NCBI GenBank assembly: GCA_032871835.1
Contig: CM065303.1
Span: forward strand, 52,862,597-52,926,596
Length of the DNA: 64,000 nucleotides
Origin: Dipteronia dyeriana
Taxonomy: Eukaryota > Streptophyta > Magnoliopsida > Sapindales > Sapindaceae
Reading direction: 5' to 3'
Shown here: piece by piece, positions 10,722 through 22,421 of the stretch
How the letters are laid out: every line of letters begins with the position of its first letter
Numbering within the stretch: the stretch's first letter is position 1
Position numbers and translations under genes: made by a program
The notes under the pieces: model-generated
The model's database searches: none
What the model saw: only the letters and a program-made list of their open reading frames with translations
What the model was told of the DNA's origin: nothing

Positions 10722-11325
10722 GTCAATTTATTTATCTATTTTTAAATAGTTATTATAGTATTTGGAAGCTACATTTTAAAGCTTAAAAGATATAACAAGT
10801 CGATCCTCTTTCGTTGGCATCTGTTCGTACACCTCATTTGGTAACACCAACGTCGCGAAAGGAGGTTCATTTGTTCATTGACAATAGATGAGCCTTCCAT
10901 CACCGGAGGTGGAATCGGTAACTCGTCCTTTTGACATTAATTTAATTCTACAATTAATTTTTATATTATATTTGAATTAGTTTATTTTTTTAAAGGATAT
11001 TTGAATTAGTTTTGAAAAGGGTAAAAGTAGATACACATAAAGATGAAAAGGAACACTAGGCTTCCTAACTCATTATCCACCGTTTTGATAGAATCCCGTT
11101 CCATAACATTTTGTATAAAACAATAATGGAATGAAGATTCCTTTTCTTATTCCAAACTTGAATCAACCAACCAAACACTACCTTAGCTTGTAGGTTTTTC
11201 GTGCAACAAAATAAATTTAAAAATTAATGGATCAAACTTTGTTGAAAAGAATCCTTTAATAAATTCCCGGATATATTAATGTATATTAGTGTAATCATTG
11301 GATTTTCCATCATAATTTTTTAAGG
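10722..11325. other. Intergenic sequence
   Basis: No gene recognised. It contains a modestly GC-richer stretch at 10800-10930 with no open frame of interest. Confidence 0.35.
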
Positions 11326-11786
11326 GATATTATCATTTTTCCTCTGTAGTTTGACCTATTAGTAATTTTACCCCCTCTAGTTCTAAAAATGGTTGGTCTT
11401 CCACCTGAAAACCAAAATATTCAAAGTTTTACCTATTCCATTAGGATTTCCGTTAAAAAAGTTGATTTTAACATCAAAACGCAGTCAAAAGATAATTTTG
11501 CTCTCAAACTTAGAATTAAAAAAGGAAAATTATCATTTTCCTCCCTAAGGTTTGTCATATTAGATAAACTAGTTCCTCTAGTTTCAATAATAGTCGATCA
11601 ACCCTCTGAAACCCAAACTATTGACCATTTTGTCCCATCTGTCAAGTTTTTCAACCAAAATCCGTTTGACCGTTAATTAATAAATAAAATATCTCCATCA
11701 AGGACTGATCCTTAGACTTTAAGGTTAATAGCCACAAACTCTTACCAGCTAAGCTACTATAACTCACTGTTGGATGTTTGTTGATT

Positions 11787-11841
<55 letters not shown>

Positions 11842-12699
11842 TGCTTAAAATAATTTAAATTTGTTTATTTAATTTGAAATAAACTTATATATAATTTAAA
11901 ATAAATACATATTTTATAATAATATATAAAAATAGATTTATGAAAAAGAAAAAGAAAATAATAAAACAAAAGAAAAATAAATTTCAAAAAAAGGAAATTG
12001 TTATTATTATTCTTTCTTTCTTTCTTTCTTTTTTAATTTTTTTCCTTTCATTTTATGGGCTTTGATTTTCTGGGTATTTTTTTTTATCAAATTGAAATAA
12101 TATATTTGTTGAAAAAGGAAAAAAATTTAAAAAGAAAAAGAAAAAAAATTCAGTCTTTGAATTTCTGGATTTTTCTGGGTTTCCTTTTGTTTTCTTAATT
12201 TCATTTTCTATTTCATAAATATGTTTTATATATTATTATTAAATATGACTTTATTTTAAATTATTTAAACATATTTAAATATTTTTAGGGCTTGTAACTA
12301 GTAACCTTAAGGTCCAAAGTTTAATTCCTAATGGAGGTGTTTTTCTTATTTAATTAATGGTCAAACGGAATTTAGATGGAAAACTTGACAGAAGGGGTAA
12401 AATAACCAATAGTTTGGGTTTCAGAGGGTTGACCGGCTATTATTGAAACTAGATGGACTAATTTTTTTAATATGACAACCCTTAGGGGGGGGGGAATGAT
12501 AATTTTCTAATAATTTTGATTTACCTTTTACCATATTATCCTTCTTGTTTAACGGTCAACAGAAGATTTAAAGGAATTCTTGACAATAAAGGGTAAAAAT
12601 TAGAATATTTTAGTTTTTAAGGAAAAGATCAACTATTTTTAGAATTAGAGAGGATAAAGTTACTAATATGTTAAACTACATGGAAAAAATAATAATATC
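11326..12699. mobile_element. Foldback DNA element with about 420-bp TIRs
   Basis: The left arm (11326 to about 11765) and right arm (about 12285 to 12699) are inverted copies: GATATTATCATTTTTCC / GATATTATTATTTTTTCC at the ends, then GTAGTTTGACCTATTAGTAA, GACCATTTTGTCCC and the AGACTTTAAGGTTAATAGCC block at the inner edge. The loop is the palindromic T/A-rich module also found at 7505-8180. The inner arm edges are tRNA-like (minus strand TAGCTTAGCTGGTAAGAG near 11750). No target duplication could be identified. The 11389-11676 open frame is part of the left TIR. Confidence 0.75.
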
Positions 12700-12867
12700 T
12701 TCTTCTTTTTTTTTAATAGACTTTCAACTATTGGGTGGTCCGAAAGTCAACAAGCTGCTGGTTAAAATATATACTTCGCAGGCCAAGTCTTGTCAGTACT
12801 TTGCAAATTTTAATTATATTATGTAATCCATAATTCCATTACCTACTCATATTAATAGTTTAACTTA

Positions 12868-12995
12868 AAGGTGTCAAAAACAGTCCGTCCAGCCCATCCC
12901 ATATGCCTTACTGGGCCAGGCATAGCATGTCAGGCAAGCGGAGGGCGTCAAAATGGACTGTGCCGGCCTACGGGCCGGGCACCACAGGTCTTAAC
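12868..12995. repeat. hAT-like end fragment, GGGCC-rich
   Basis: It begins AAAGGTGTCAAAAACAGTCC and continues with C/G-rich GGGCCAGGC and GGGCCGGGC units, much like the end of the hAT element at 26445-26919. No matching right end was found, so it is a truncated copy. Confidence 0.45.
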
Positions 12996-13194
12996 AAACT
13001 ATTTATTTTCTTTTTTAAATTAAGACCCAATTGAACGATTCAATTCAATAAAAACAAACTACCTATTCCATTGAAAATCATGGCCCAAATTTGTTGTCAA
13101 AGTGTGAAACTACCATATCTGATACAACAGAAGCAAACAACAGAAATATATATATATATAAAAAAACTTACAACTCTCTCTCTCTTAGTATTTG

Positions 13195-13268
13195 TACGGG
13201 GACCTGATTTTTGTTAATATCATTAAATAAATCGGACCCGAAATGTCTGAAGACTGCCGTGATGGCAC
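13195..13268. repeat. End fragment of the 28142/33499 hAT family
   Basis: The stretch GATTTTTGTTAATATCATTA followed by a CGGACCC...AAATGTCTG block matches the right end of the element at 33499-34110. Only this end is recognisable. Confidence 0.6.
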
Positions 13269-13363
13269 AAGCCCCATGAAAGGCATCATTTTTTTTATTA
13301 TTACTTAAGAAAAACAAGAAATTTTAAACAAATCAGAATTAACATGCATATAAGTATTTCCTA

Positions 13364-13367
<4 letters not shown>

Positions 13368-13399
<32 letters not shown>
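13368..13399. repeat. (TA)n microsatellite
   Basis: About 30 bp of TA repeats. The overlapping minus-strand frame (13339-13521) is an artefact of the repeat. Confidence 0.9.
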
Positions 13400-13409
<10 letters not shown>

Positions 13410-13768
13410 TCAAATGAGGAATTTTATTGAATTTATTGAATTTTAATGTGATTTTTTTTGAATAAATAATAAAAAGAATGGAATACATTTGTGGAAAAAA
13501 ATTAAAAAAAAAGTTGAGCATAACTTCGTAAGAAATAAATTTTTTTTCCGACTTTTTTAAAGATAAAACATTTTAAAATAAGACAAAATAAAAAAAAATA
13601 ATTATTGAATCCAAAATTAGTCAAAAATATTTTTATCAAATGTGTATTTTAATTTTCCCAGAAAACCTATAAAAAAATTCATTAAAACACATTCAATATC
13701 ATGTATTTTCATCAAAGGTGCTCATTATATTAAAACAAGGGGTGCCGATAGAAAAAGTTGTTTATATA

Positions 13769-13930
13769 TAGCTTTGCTACAGGCAACTCAAAGGGAAAAT
13801 GACAATATGTGAAGTGAAAATCTATCCTGTGGTCGTAATTCGTATTCACTTGTAGCTTTGCTACTGGCAACTCAAAGGGAAAATGACAGTATGTGAAGCG
13901 AAAATGTATCTGTGGTAGTATTCGCTGTAA
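13769..13930. repeat. Two-copy tandem repeat, period 84 bp
   Basis: Copies start TAGCTTTGCTACAGGCAACT at 13769 and TAGCTTTGCTACTGGCAACT at 13853 and share CAAAGGGAAAATGACA and ATGTGAAG. A few substitutions separate them. Confidence 0.85.
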
Positions 13931-14383
13931 GGCAGCGAATGACCTGCTAATTTTGGAATAATATTAATATGCTCTTGAAATAGCAAATATGAAGAGGGAA
14001 ATTATATTAATTGAGGGCCTTTTCAAATTATCCAATTGAATGTTAGATACATGTTCATCAATAATACCCAAAATGTGAAAAAAAAAATCCCTTGAAAGTG
14101 TATGTGAATGACATATGGTCAACTTTTATATATATGTGTGTGTGTGTTTTTGTGATGTTACATAATATTATAGCTGGTAGCTTAGATATTGCACATGCAA
14201 CTACTTAAAACCCTTTGAATGTTTGGTATACTTCGATACCAGTAACTGCATGGATTCGACATACAATTCGCAAATATTATATCCAAATTTCATGTGCATC
14301 GATTTTCAACCATATATTAATAACATTTTTGACACGCCTTCTTAAACTTCACAAATTTTACATTATAGTTACTTATATTTTAG

Positions 14384-15175
14384 AGAAAATTTCTAGTTTT
14401 ATCCTTTAAACCACCAGTGTGACCAAAATACCCCACTTATGTTATTTATTTTCTCTTCTCAAACTAGGTTTCTCTCTCCGCATTTCTTCCTATTTTCTCA
14501 ATCCCAAGCATTTGCTAAACTTCATTATGAAATCTTATTCCGCCTAAATACATTTTGAGCTACCACCTTTGCAAAAGCTTTGAGGTCAAACTGTCAAAGT
14601 TTTTAACGAATGTAGAAAGTATGAATATGAAACTTGTGTTCGTTAAAAAAAAAGCATTGAAATGAAAAATTAATTTTGTTTTGCTATGATATGTTATTGT
14701 GTAGTGTTTGTGGAGTGAGAAAATGGTGTATTGGTGAAGAAAAACTCGATTTTGGTTTTCAAACACTTTACACGCTGAACTTGACAAACTAGTTTTAAAA
14801 TGGACTTTTACATGTCAATTAGAAATTGAATCTTTATATTTGAGTTATAGATTAAAACTTTACACATCACTAATAAAATAAACTTCACTCGCCGAAATTA
14901 AAATAAACTTTACACGTTCATAGATACACAAACTTTAGCATGTCAATGTAAGTTCTCTAGGATTTGGAATTTGTCAACTTGAAGTAACAGATTTTGACTT
15001 TTTCTTTCTTCCAATTCCATTGGTAACTTTTTCTATCTAACTTTTATAACTTTCCCTCTCTTCCTATTCTCTCCTAACTTTCACTCTCTCATACAATGCA
15101 TGGAGTCCAAGTGTTTGAGGGCATTTTTGTCCAAAAATAATTTTTCAGGCTAAAAGAGAAAACTTATCTGATTTG
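14384..15175. mobile_element. Candidate MULE-like MITE
   Basis: The left end (AGAAAATTTCTAGTTTTATC ... GACCAAAATACCCCACT) and the inverse of the right end (AAGTTTTCTCTTTTAGCC ... GACAAAAATGCCCTCAAACA) resemble each other over about 55 bp in the style of plant MULE TIRs. No clear 9-bp target duplication was found and no coding region is present. Confidence 0.45.
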
Positions 15176-15978
15176 CTAAATTTAGATTTACAATAATGAA
15201 AGGATAATATATAATTTTTTTCCTATATTTTAGGTTGCAGATTTAATGTTCAACTATATATGAACATTAGTGTACTTCTTATGAACTAAATGTAAAAGTT
15301 TTAGTAGTTCAACATGACAGTTGTGAGTGGTGACGTTTGCATTTTAACAAAATGTGGATGTCCGCACTTGATGATATATATATATACTTTGGAAGAGTTT
15401 GTTTTTTTCTTTATTCAAAAATATCAAAATAAAATAAAAGGAAAACAAATCTTCAACCATTGGTACACCTAACACAAACGAGTACGTTGATATCTGAATG
15501 GAGAAAATATGTAAACCTCCACGATAAAGAATGATTTGTACATAATTTTTGTACTGATGAAAACTCAATATTTTAGATATTGGAATCTTCATCTCTATTT
15601 TTGCAAAGGGATACCATTTTTATGCGTTAAACTTGCTAACTAGCTAGGTTCATATTATCCTAAAGAGATATTCACATGCCCCACAAAAAAAATATTCAGT
15701 TTTTTTTTTTTTTGGAAGAAAAAAATTACAAAATATTCAGTCTTAATATTCAGATCTCAAGGCACATCACATTTTAATAAATGCAGTTGAGCACCTTCTT
15801 CCTACATTGGTGGTCATTGCATGTGGTTCCAATATATATATTTTAGAAGCATGTATTAAGAGTTTTCTTCCGGCCGGTTTGTAGGAGTAGATATATGAAC
15901 CGTACATATGTTGTCTGATCTTGATAGGTCCCGACTATCCTATTGTAATAGTTGTAATACTGATATATATATATATAT

Positions 15979-16222
15979 ATATATATATCCGGATCTCATG
16001 AAGATATCAAATTCTTCAAATGCATGCATGTTTCTTGAATTTTATTTTCATTCATTCCTTCCAAATCAATTTTGGCTGATTTCCAGTCATTTTATCTGGT
16101 ATATATATATCCGGATCTCATGAAGATATCAAATTCTTCAAATGCATGCATGTTTCTTGAATTTTATTTTCATTCATTCCTTCCAAATCAATTTTGGCTG
16201 ATTTCCAGTCATTTTATCTGGT
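15979..16222. repeat. Perfect 122-bp tandem duplication
   Basis: CCGGATCTCATGAAGATATC begins at 15989 and again at 16111. I see no difference between the copies through the GATTTCCAGTCATTTTATCT ends. The junctions lie in TATATATATAT runs, so unequal exchange or slippage at the microsatellite is the likely origin. The two open frames across it are by-products. Confidence 0.95.
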
Positions 16223-16752
16223 ATATATATAAATTACCATATATCAGCAACAAAATTAGGAAATAAATTTCCAAGTTGAAGAAAACGAAATACAAACACC
16301 TAAAAATCAATTATAATTCATTAATTATTCTTATTTATTTCAACTTATGCATACAGGTATATCTTGATATTGATATAGGCATTAATTTGCTTCAAAAATT
16401 TACAAGGAAATAAACTATCTAAAAATTAATCAACTTTAGTTACTACTCAAGAGCTGTAATAGAACTGAGCATCTGAATTTTTTCTTCAATTTCGTGAATG
16501 ATTAATCGAAAGCATGTCGCATGTCCAAGGCATTACTTCAGTAGTGGATTTCTTCTTCTAATCATCCTTGCTGTACGTATCGTTCGATCGGATTTCAACA
16601 AATGGGTGCCTTAAATTGTTTGTCGAAACAAAATGATCACTTGTACAAAGATCGAACGATAATATCCAGTCACATAATCGAATGGATTTGTCTGTCGGAC
16701 ACAAGTGTTGACTTGTTGGAATTTGCTTCTCATAAACAAGAAATCAAATGGA

Positions 16753-18008
16753 TTATTGGAAGAGACAAAGTGTTGGAGAAGGAGGAAATTCTTGTTGATG
16801 ACATAATAAATTGAAATTTGGGTGATCTTTATTAATTTTTTTAAGCTTTTTCTGATCCTCTTCAGTTATAACTAGTGAAGGTTGAAGATGATCATCAGAA
16901 GGAATGCTGATCGTTAGATCAAGGTTCAAATCAGGCAAAGCAGATGGCTCATCAATATCCTCCAAGCAACTTCCGGAATCAGAAACTTGATCACTGTCTC
17001 TCCTGCTGGCGGACTTCAATAATGGGGGTTTCGCATCGGTTTTCGTACCCAAAGATGTTGCAGTACTGCTGGATTTGTGTTGTAGTAGTACTGGTGGGTT
17101 TTGAGGATTATCAAGACGAGGAAGGCTTTGGCTTAATCTGTGATTGTTTGGATCAATTCCCATATTTAAAAGCTTTCTTCTTAAATGAGAATTCCAATAG
17201 TTCTTTACTTCATTGTCCGTACGTCCAGGTAATCTCCCAGCTATCAATGACCACCTGCAAATATTTTCACCATTTTTAAATTAAGTTTTGGAATACAAAC
17301 TATTTACATTAATTATATAGAGATTAATATATACCCCATATTTTAGAAAATATTTTATTGAATTTGAAAATATTTAATTAATTTGTTGTTAATTAAATAC
17401 TAATTTAGGATGTAAATTTTTAAATAATTAAAGTTGACATTTAACTATTATTGTAAATGTTGGTAAAGGAGAAAATTATAGTACCGATTGCCTAGTAGGG
17501 CGTGGAGCTTGATGATTAGATCTTCTTCATCTTCAGCAAAGTTGCCCCTTTTAAGGTCAGGCCTCAGATAGTTTATCCATCTCAGCCTACAACTTTTACC
17601 GCAGCGAAGTAAGCCTGACCAAATTAAAAAAAAAAAAACAATAATATATTAATTATTCTAAGCAGTACATAATCATGAAAATATCCTCCTCGTGATAAGC
17701 ATGAAATTTATGATAAGTTCCTGATCCTGAGAGCAGAAAAAGAATTAAGAAGATGGTCTTTTTGTTTCTTTTTGGACAGATTAACTTTTACGTGAAACTA
17801 ATTATTAAAACTGATTTACAGGTATTTAATAAATTTTCTCGTATTATTGATGTTAAAAGAAAGAACAATGTTAAGTACCTGCGGCTTGTGGGAGGGTACG
17901 CCAGCAACCTTCGCCATGTTTACGAATATAATCAATGAGCTTCTGGTCTTCCTGCTTCGACCAAGCTCCTTTGTTCGTGTCTTGCTTATCACAACAAGGT
18001 TTCCTCAT
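16753..18008 (-). CDS. R2R3-MYB transcription factor, subgroup 4-like repressor
   Basis: Three exons, spliced on the minus strand: 18008-17879, 17614-17485 and 17254-16753 (130, 130 and 502 nt), with GT/AG introns in the phases usual for plant R2R3-MYBs. The predicted protein has 253 residues. Residues about 12-62 are R2 with Trp at regular spacing; R3 follows to about 115 and contains the full bHLH-interaction signature (D-L-x2-K-x3-L-x6-L-x3-R, within [16 protein letters not shown]). A GIDP motif (residues 119-122, subgroup 4 C1) and an EAR-type LNLDL motif (196-200, C2) follow. In this subgroup such proteins bind DNA in the nucleus and repress phenylpropanoid or flavonoid genes, some by binding bHLH partners. 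The start is the first ATG giving an intact R2. No frameshift or stop is seen, and it appears functional. The exact orthologue cannot be assigned. Confidence 0.93.
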
Positions 18009-18300
18009 TGCATGTAATAAATCAGCACAATCTTTACACAAACCCTAACCCTAGCCCGTTCTGCAATGGAAGAGCCAGCGAGTGAGCAAAGGAGAGAAAG
18101 ACGGAGAGATAGAGATCAGAGAGGTAGTGAAAATGCAATGGTGGGAGTGCAAAGAGAAGAGGGAGGCATGTTGAGGTATATATGGAGTAGTTTGTTGGTG
18201 TTTGGGCAGAGAGAAAGAAGAGGGAAAGTTGACTTGGACCGGTGGGTTTGGCTATGAGAGAGAGAGAGAGAGAGTTTGACAATGTTTGATCCATGTTAGT
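18009..18300 (-). promoter_or_regulatory. MYB 5' leader and core promoter
   Basis: On the minus strand a TATA box (CCATATATACC) lies at 18175-18186, about 170 nt before the start codon, implying a leader of about 140 nt. A (CT)n run on the sense strand (GA repeats at 18256-18276) lies upstream. The leader contains a telo-box-like AAACCCTAACCCTA on the plus strand (18039-18054). It ends with a two-codon upstream ORF (ATG-CAA-TGA, 18013-18005) whose stop overlaps the MYB start codon. Confidence 0.55.
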
Positions 18301-18743
18301 TAGTTGCCGTTAAGTATATGTCTTTGTCTTTCACTAACAGTTACATCCATCAGTTTTTCATTAATATTTAATGGAAATTGTTAACATATCACCTGACCTA
18401 AACACACAACTTAAGAATTAAAAAAATAATTTTAAAAAAATAATTTTACTTTTTTAAAACATGAAAATTTGTTATATATATAATGACTCTAATTTAGACG
18501 ATTGACACGTAAGTCAGTTGTTTGAAAAACAATAAATATAAAATGTTTTTTTAAGTTTTTTATGATTATTATAATGTATAAGTTAACATGATTCTTATTT
18601 AATTACACTATCAGTGTCTAATGTCTATCCTAAAATGTTTATCGAAAAGAAAATAATATTCAAAAGTTTCTTAAAACTTTTAAAATTTATTCTAATGTTA
18701 ACTATATTTTTTTCTTTTAATGTAATTTTTAAAACCTTTTCAT

Positions 18744-18846
18744 AAGGAAACACTTTGCTAGATAAGAAGTCAATAAAACCTAAGTATGTATAAAAAAGAC
18801 ACAAATTATACTTTTGTTGACTTCTTATCTAGCAAAGTATTTCCTT
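18744..18846. repeat. 35-bp inverted repeat, strong hairpin
   Basis: Left arm 18744-18778 and right arm 18812-18846 are inverted copies with two mismatches in 35 (core CTTTGCTAGATAAGAAGTCA) around a 33-nt loop. It lies about 740 bp upstream of the MYB start. It could be a small MITE or a hairpin RNA precursor; nothing decides between them. Confidence 0.8.
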
Positions 18847-18849
18847 TTA

Positions 18850-19650
18850 AAATATGTTTTTTTTTAAGATAAATTAAACTATATATTGGGAGAAGTTATA
18901 TCACTGTTCATTATCGTAAAAGAAGAGATTCATGACCTGCCTTACGTGAAGGTCTTAAACCAATTGGAAACGTTTTTTATTTTTCATAATCTTTTTAATT
19001 TTAACCCTAATTTTTATTTTTATTTTAACACTAATTTTTTTATATATATGACATGGACCGTAAAAACGATTTGTATTTAAGATATTATTAGACTAAATAA
19101 AGGAAATGAGTTTTTTCCCCACCGAATCATATTGAAAATCAGTTAAACCCTTAATAAAAAAATTCGAACAAATCCTCGAACAAATTGATCACATCCCTAG
19201 AATGTAAATATAATATCAATGTGTGTATATGTTGTTTTCTATTAGCTGTTGATTATTGTTTCTTTGATCGGCCGATGTAGCTAGTCAAAGACTATCACCA
19301 TTTGATAAGAAAATATTAAAATGACGAAGAAGAAGAAGAAAAGAAAAATAAAAGGGAGTTGGCAAATGTCACATGTTCTCACACGTTGACTGATAGTTTT
19401 TCGATATTTTATATATATATATAGAAGACTGTACTAGTCTACAACTACTCAACAAATAGTCCTGTCTCACCTTTTGTTCATGCGTATGTGGGTCCACCTT
19501 ACATCTAAATCTCATGCAAGATTTAACCAATCGCAATTGACCATCATCATCATCCACAAATCAATTCAATCATTAATACTTGGCTTCCCTCACCCATCAA
19601 TCACAAATCACCACACCCAATATTGTTTTTTCTAAGATTTTTTTAAGAAC
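18850..19650. other. Intergenic sequence
   Basis: No gene is supported. The frames at 18886-19080 and 19369-19557 are short, without homology I can recognise, and biased to the residues expected from AT-rich DNA. Confidence 0.4.
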
Positions 19651-21813
19651 AAATTACACTAAACTCTCCGAGATTTACTCTTTTTATACACGAAATTAAC
19701 TTTATCATTAATTGACACTAATCTCCTTTACCGTCAGGGTTTGACTGTTAAATATGAGAGTTGTTCGATAAAAAATAGAAATATTCACCAAAAATCTAAA
19801 ATAACTAATTACACATTTACACAAAAACTCCCCCAATATTAGCTATTTTACACAGAGAAACAAATTTATTGATAAATGACACTCATCTCCTTACTGTTAG
19901 TCAAAATTGGTCAAATTAAATTGTAGAACAATTTTGACTTTCAAAATTAAGGATAGTTTAGTCATTTGAAGCATTTTAAATATATAAAATTATTAAAAAT
20001 TGAATAAATATTTTTAAATGGAGATTTTTTTAAAGGTATTTTAAAATGAAGATTAAATGAACAAAAGAAAATTGTTTTTAAAGTTAATATTTTTTTTGTT
20101 GGAAAGAAAAATAAGATTAATTGAAAATTAAGAATTAAACAAAAAAACAGAATTTTTTATTAAAAAAATGGACAATCCAATCTAATTTTAAAAAATTCAA
20201 ATAAAAATAAAGAATTAAAAAAATAACTCAATGCCTTTAACAGTTCGATAGTTCTATCAACAACAAAAATCACAATTCTTTTATAATTTGTTCAATCTCC
20301 TTCATGAGAGATGCATCCAGATTTCTTCCTAAAATGGAGTCAGTTCGTCAGTTCCACCAACAACACAAATCACAATCCCTTCCTAATATGATGCAATTTG
20401 TTCAAAAAAAATTGCAAAGGGAAAAAGCTCAAAATCGATTTGTAAATAAGAAAAAAAAATGTTTTCTAAAGAAATAGAGTTAAAAATTGTAAGTTTTTTA
20501 ATAAATAGAAAAAAGTTAACAACAAATTAGGTAGGAATTGTGATTTGTGTTGTTGGTAAAACTGACGAACTGGATCAATCTGGTTCAATCTCTCATGGAG
20601 GAGATTAAACAAATTAGGAATGGATTGTGATTCGTGTTGATGGAGGAACTGTCAAACTGTTAAAGATATTACGATTTTATTAAATTTTTGTAATTTGAAT
20701 TTCATTTTAATTAGATTGGACTGTCCCATTTTTAATGAAAAATTCTGTTTTTTTTTAATTCTTAATTTTCAATTTATCTTGATTTTATTTCCAAAGAAAA
20801 TCTTAATTTTAGAAACAGTTTTTTTTTCTTCACTTAATCTTCATTTTAAAATACCTTTAAAAAATCTTCATTTTAAAATATTTATTCAATTTTATAAATA
20901 TATATGTATATATTTAAAATTCTTCAAATGACTAAATTATCCTTAGTTTTGATTGTCAAAATTGATATACGATTTAATTTGACCAACTTTGACTGACGGT
21001 AGGGGAGGTGAGTGCCAATTATCATTAAAGTTGTTTCTGTGTGTAAAAGAGCAAACATCTTTCTTTCCAAAAAAAATCTTAATTTTAGAAACAATTGATT
21101 TTTTTTCACTTAATCTTCATTTTAAAATACCTTTAAAAAAATCTTCATTTTAAAATATTTATTCAATTTTATAAATATATATGTATATATTTAAAATTCT
21201 TCAAATGACTAAACTATCCTTAGTTTTGATTGTCAAAATTAATCTACGGTTTAATTTGACTAACTTTTATTAACGGTAGGGGAGTTGAGTGCCAATTATC
21301 ATTAAAGTTGTTTCTGTGTGTAAAAGAGCAACCATCTTTCTTTCCAAAAAAAATCTTAATTTTAGAAATGATTGTTTTTTTTTCCACTTAATCTTCATTT
21401 TAAAATACCTTTAAAAATCTTAATTTCAAAATATTTATTCAATTTTATAAATATATATATGTATATATTTAAAATTCTTCAAATGACTAAACTATCCTTA
21501 GTTTTGATTGTCAAAATTGATCTACAGTTTAATTTGACCAACTTTGACTAACGGTAAGGGAGGTGAGTGCCAATTATCATTAAAGTTGTTTCTAAGTGTA
21601 AAAGAGCAAACACCGGAGGAGTTTTGTGTAATTAGTTATTTTAGATTTTTGGTGAATCAGAAGTGTTTATGTCATTTATGATTTTGTAACGGTCAACTCT
21701 CGTTTGTAACGGTCAACTCTCGTACTTAATGGTAAGGGAGATGAGTGTCAATTAACGATAAAGTTATTTCCGTGTGTAAAAAAACAAACTTTAGAAGAGC
21801 TTGATATAATTTT
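19651..21813. mobile_element. Large asymmetric foldback element
   Basis: The ends are inverted (AAATTACACTAAACTC / AAATTATATCAAGCTC), followed on both sides by ACACGGAAATAACTTTAT-like and ATTGACACTCATCTCC-like blocks. The arms pair through CAATCTCTCATGGAGGAGATT-like blocks to a centre near 20450-20500. The right arm is longer because a segment of about 277 bp is present three times (20791-21613) but once in the left arm. No coding region and no clear target duplication. The superfamily is uncertain (Mutator-like or Foldback). Confidence 0.75.
20791..21613. repeat. Three tandem copies of a 277-bp segment
   Basis: Copies begin with CCAAAnAAAATCTTAATTTT at 20791, 21067 and 21344 (periods 276 and 277) and each contains AATGACTAAAnTATCCTTAG and GTGCCAATTATCATTAAAG. 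The differences between copies are scattered substitutions. Confidence 0.92.
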
Positions 21814-21911
21814 ATTATTAGGAGAAGATGCATATTTTGACTCATTATTTTCGAATTGTCGAGAGAATATATATATAAATTAATAAATAGAAAATTGCAC
21901 AAATCCACGGC

Positions 21912-22421
21912 TAGATATGACCACGGTTCGGTTCGAACCGTGGAACCGAACTATAACCGTGTGAAATGAACCGTAACCGGATTCGAAACCGTGGAACCGG
22001 TTCCGAAATCGAAACAGTGGAACCGGTTTCGGAATCGAAACCGTGGAACCGGTTCTGTAACGGAAATCGAAACCGAAACCGTGGAACCGGTTCTGAAACC
22101 GAAACCGAAACCGTGGAACCGGTTCCGAAACCGAAACCGAAACCGAAACCGAAACCGAAACCGAAACCGAAACCTTGGGGCTGAAGGTTCGGTTCCGGTT
22201 CTCCTTCGAAAAAAACCAACCTGGAACCGTCTGTTCCAGAAAATATTTTTTATTTTATTTTTCTTATGCTAAATTGTAAAAAAAAAAACAACGGAACCGG
22301 AATCGAAATCGAAACCAGAACCGTCAATCTACGGTTTCAATTCTGATTCTAGCTCCTTCCAAAATTGAAACCGACGGTTTCAAATCGGAATCAGAACCGA
22401 CTGGAACCGTGGGCATGTCTA
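21912..22421. mobile_element. hAT-type element made largely of ACCGAA hexamers
   Basis: Ends TAGATATGACCACGGTTC and, inverted, TAGACATGCCCACGGTTCC. An 8-bp target duplication with one mismatch flanks it (TCCACGGC at 21904-21911, CCCACGGC at 22422-22429), as expected for hAT transposons. The interior is a run of GAAACC/ACCGAA hexamers interspersed with GTGGAACCGGTTC palindromes. The apparent GFGFGF and RNRNRN proteins are translations of this array and are not genes. Confidence 0.85.

Noticed and set aside
21911..22272. Open frames with GFGFGF or RNRNRN repeats on both strands
   Set aside because: All frames are open because the DNA is a hexamer array inside a hAT element. There is no protein family match.
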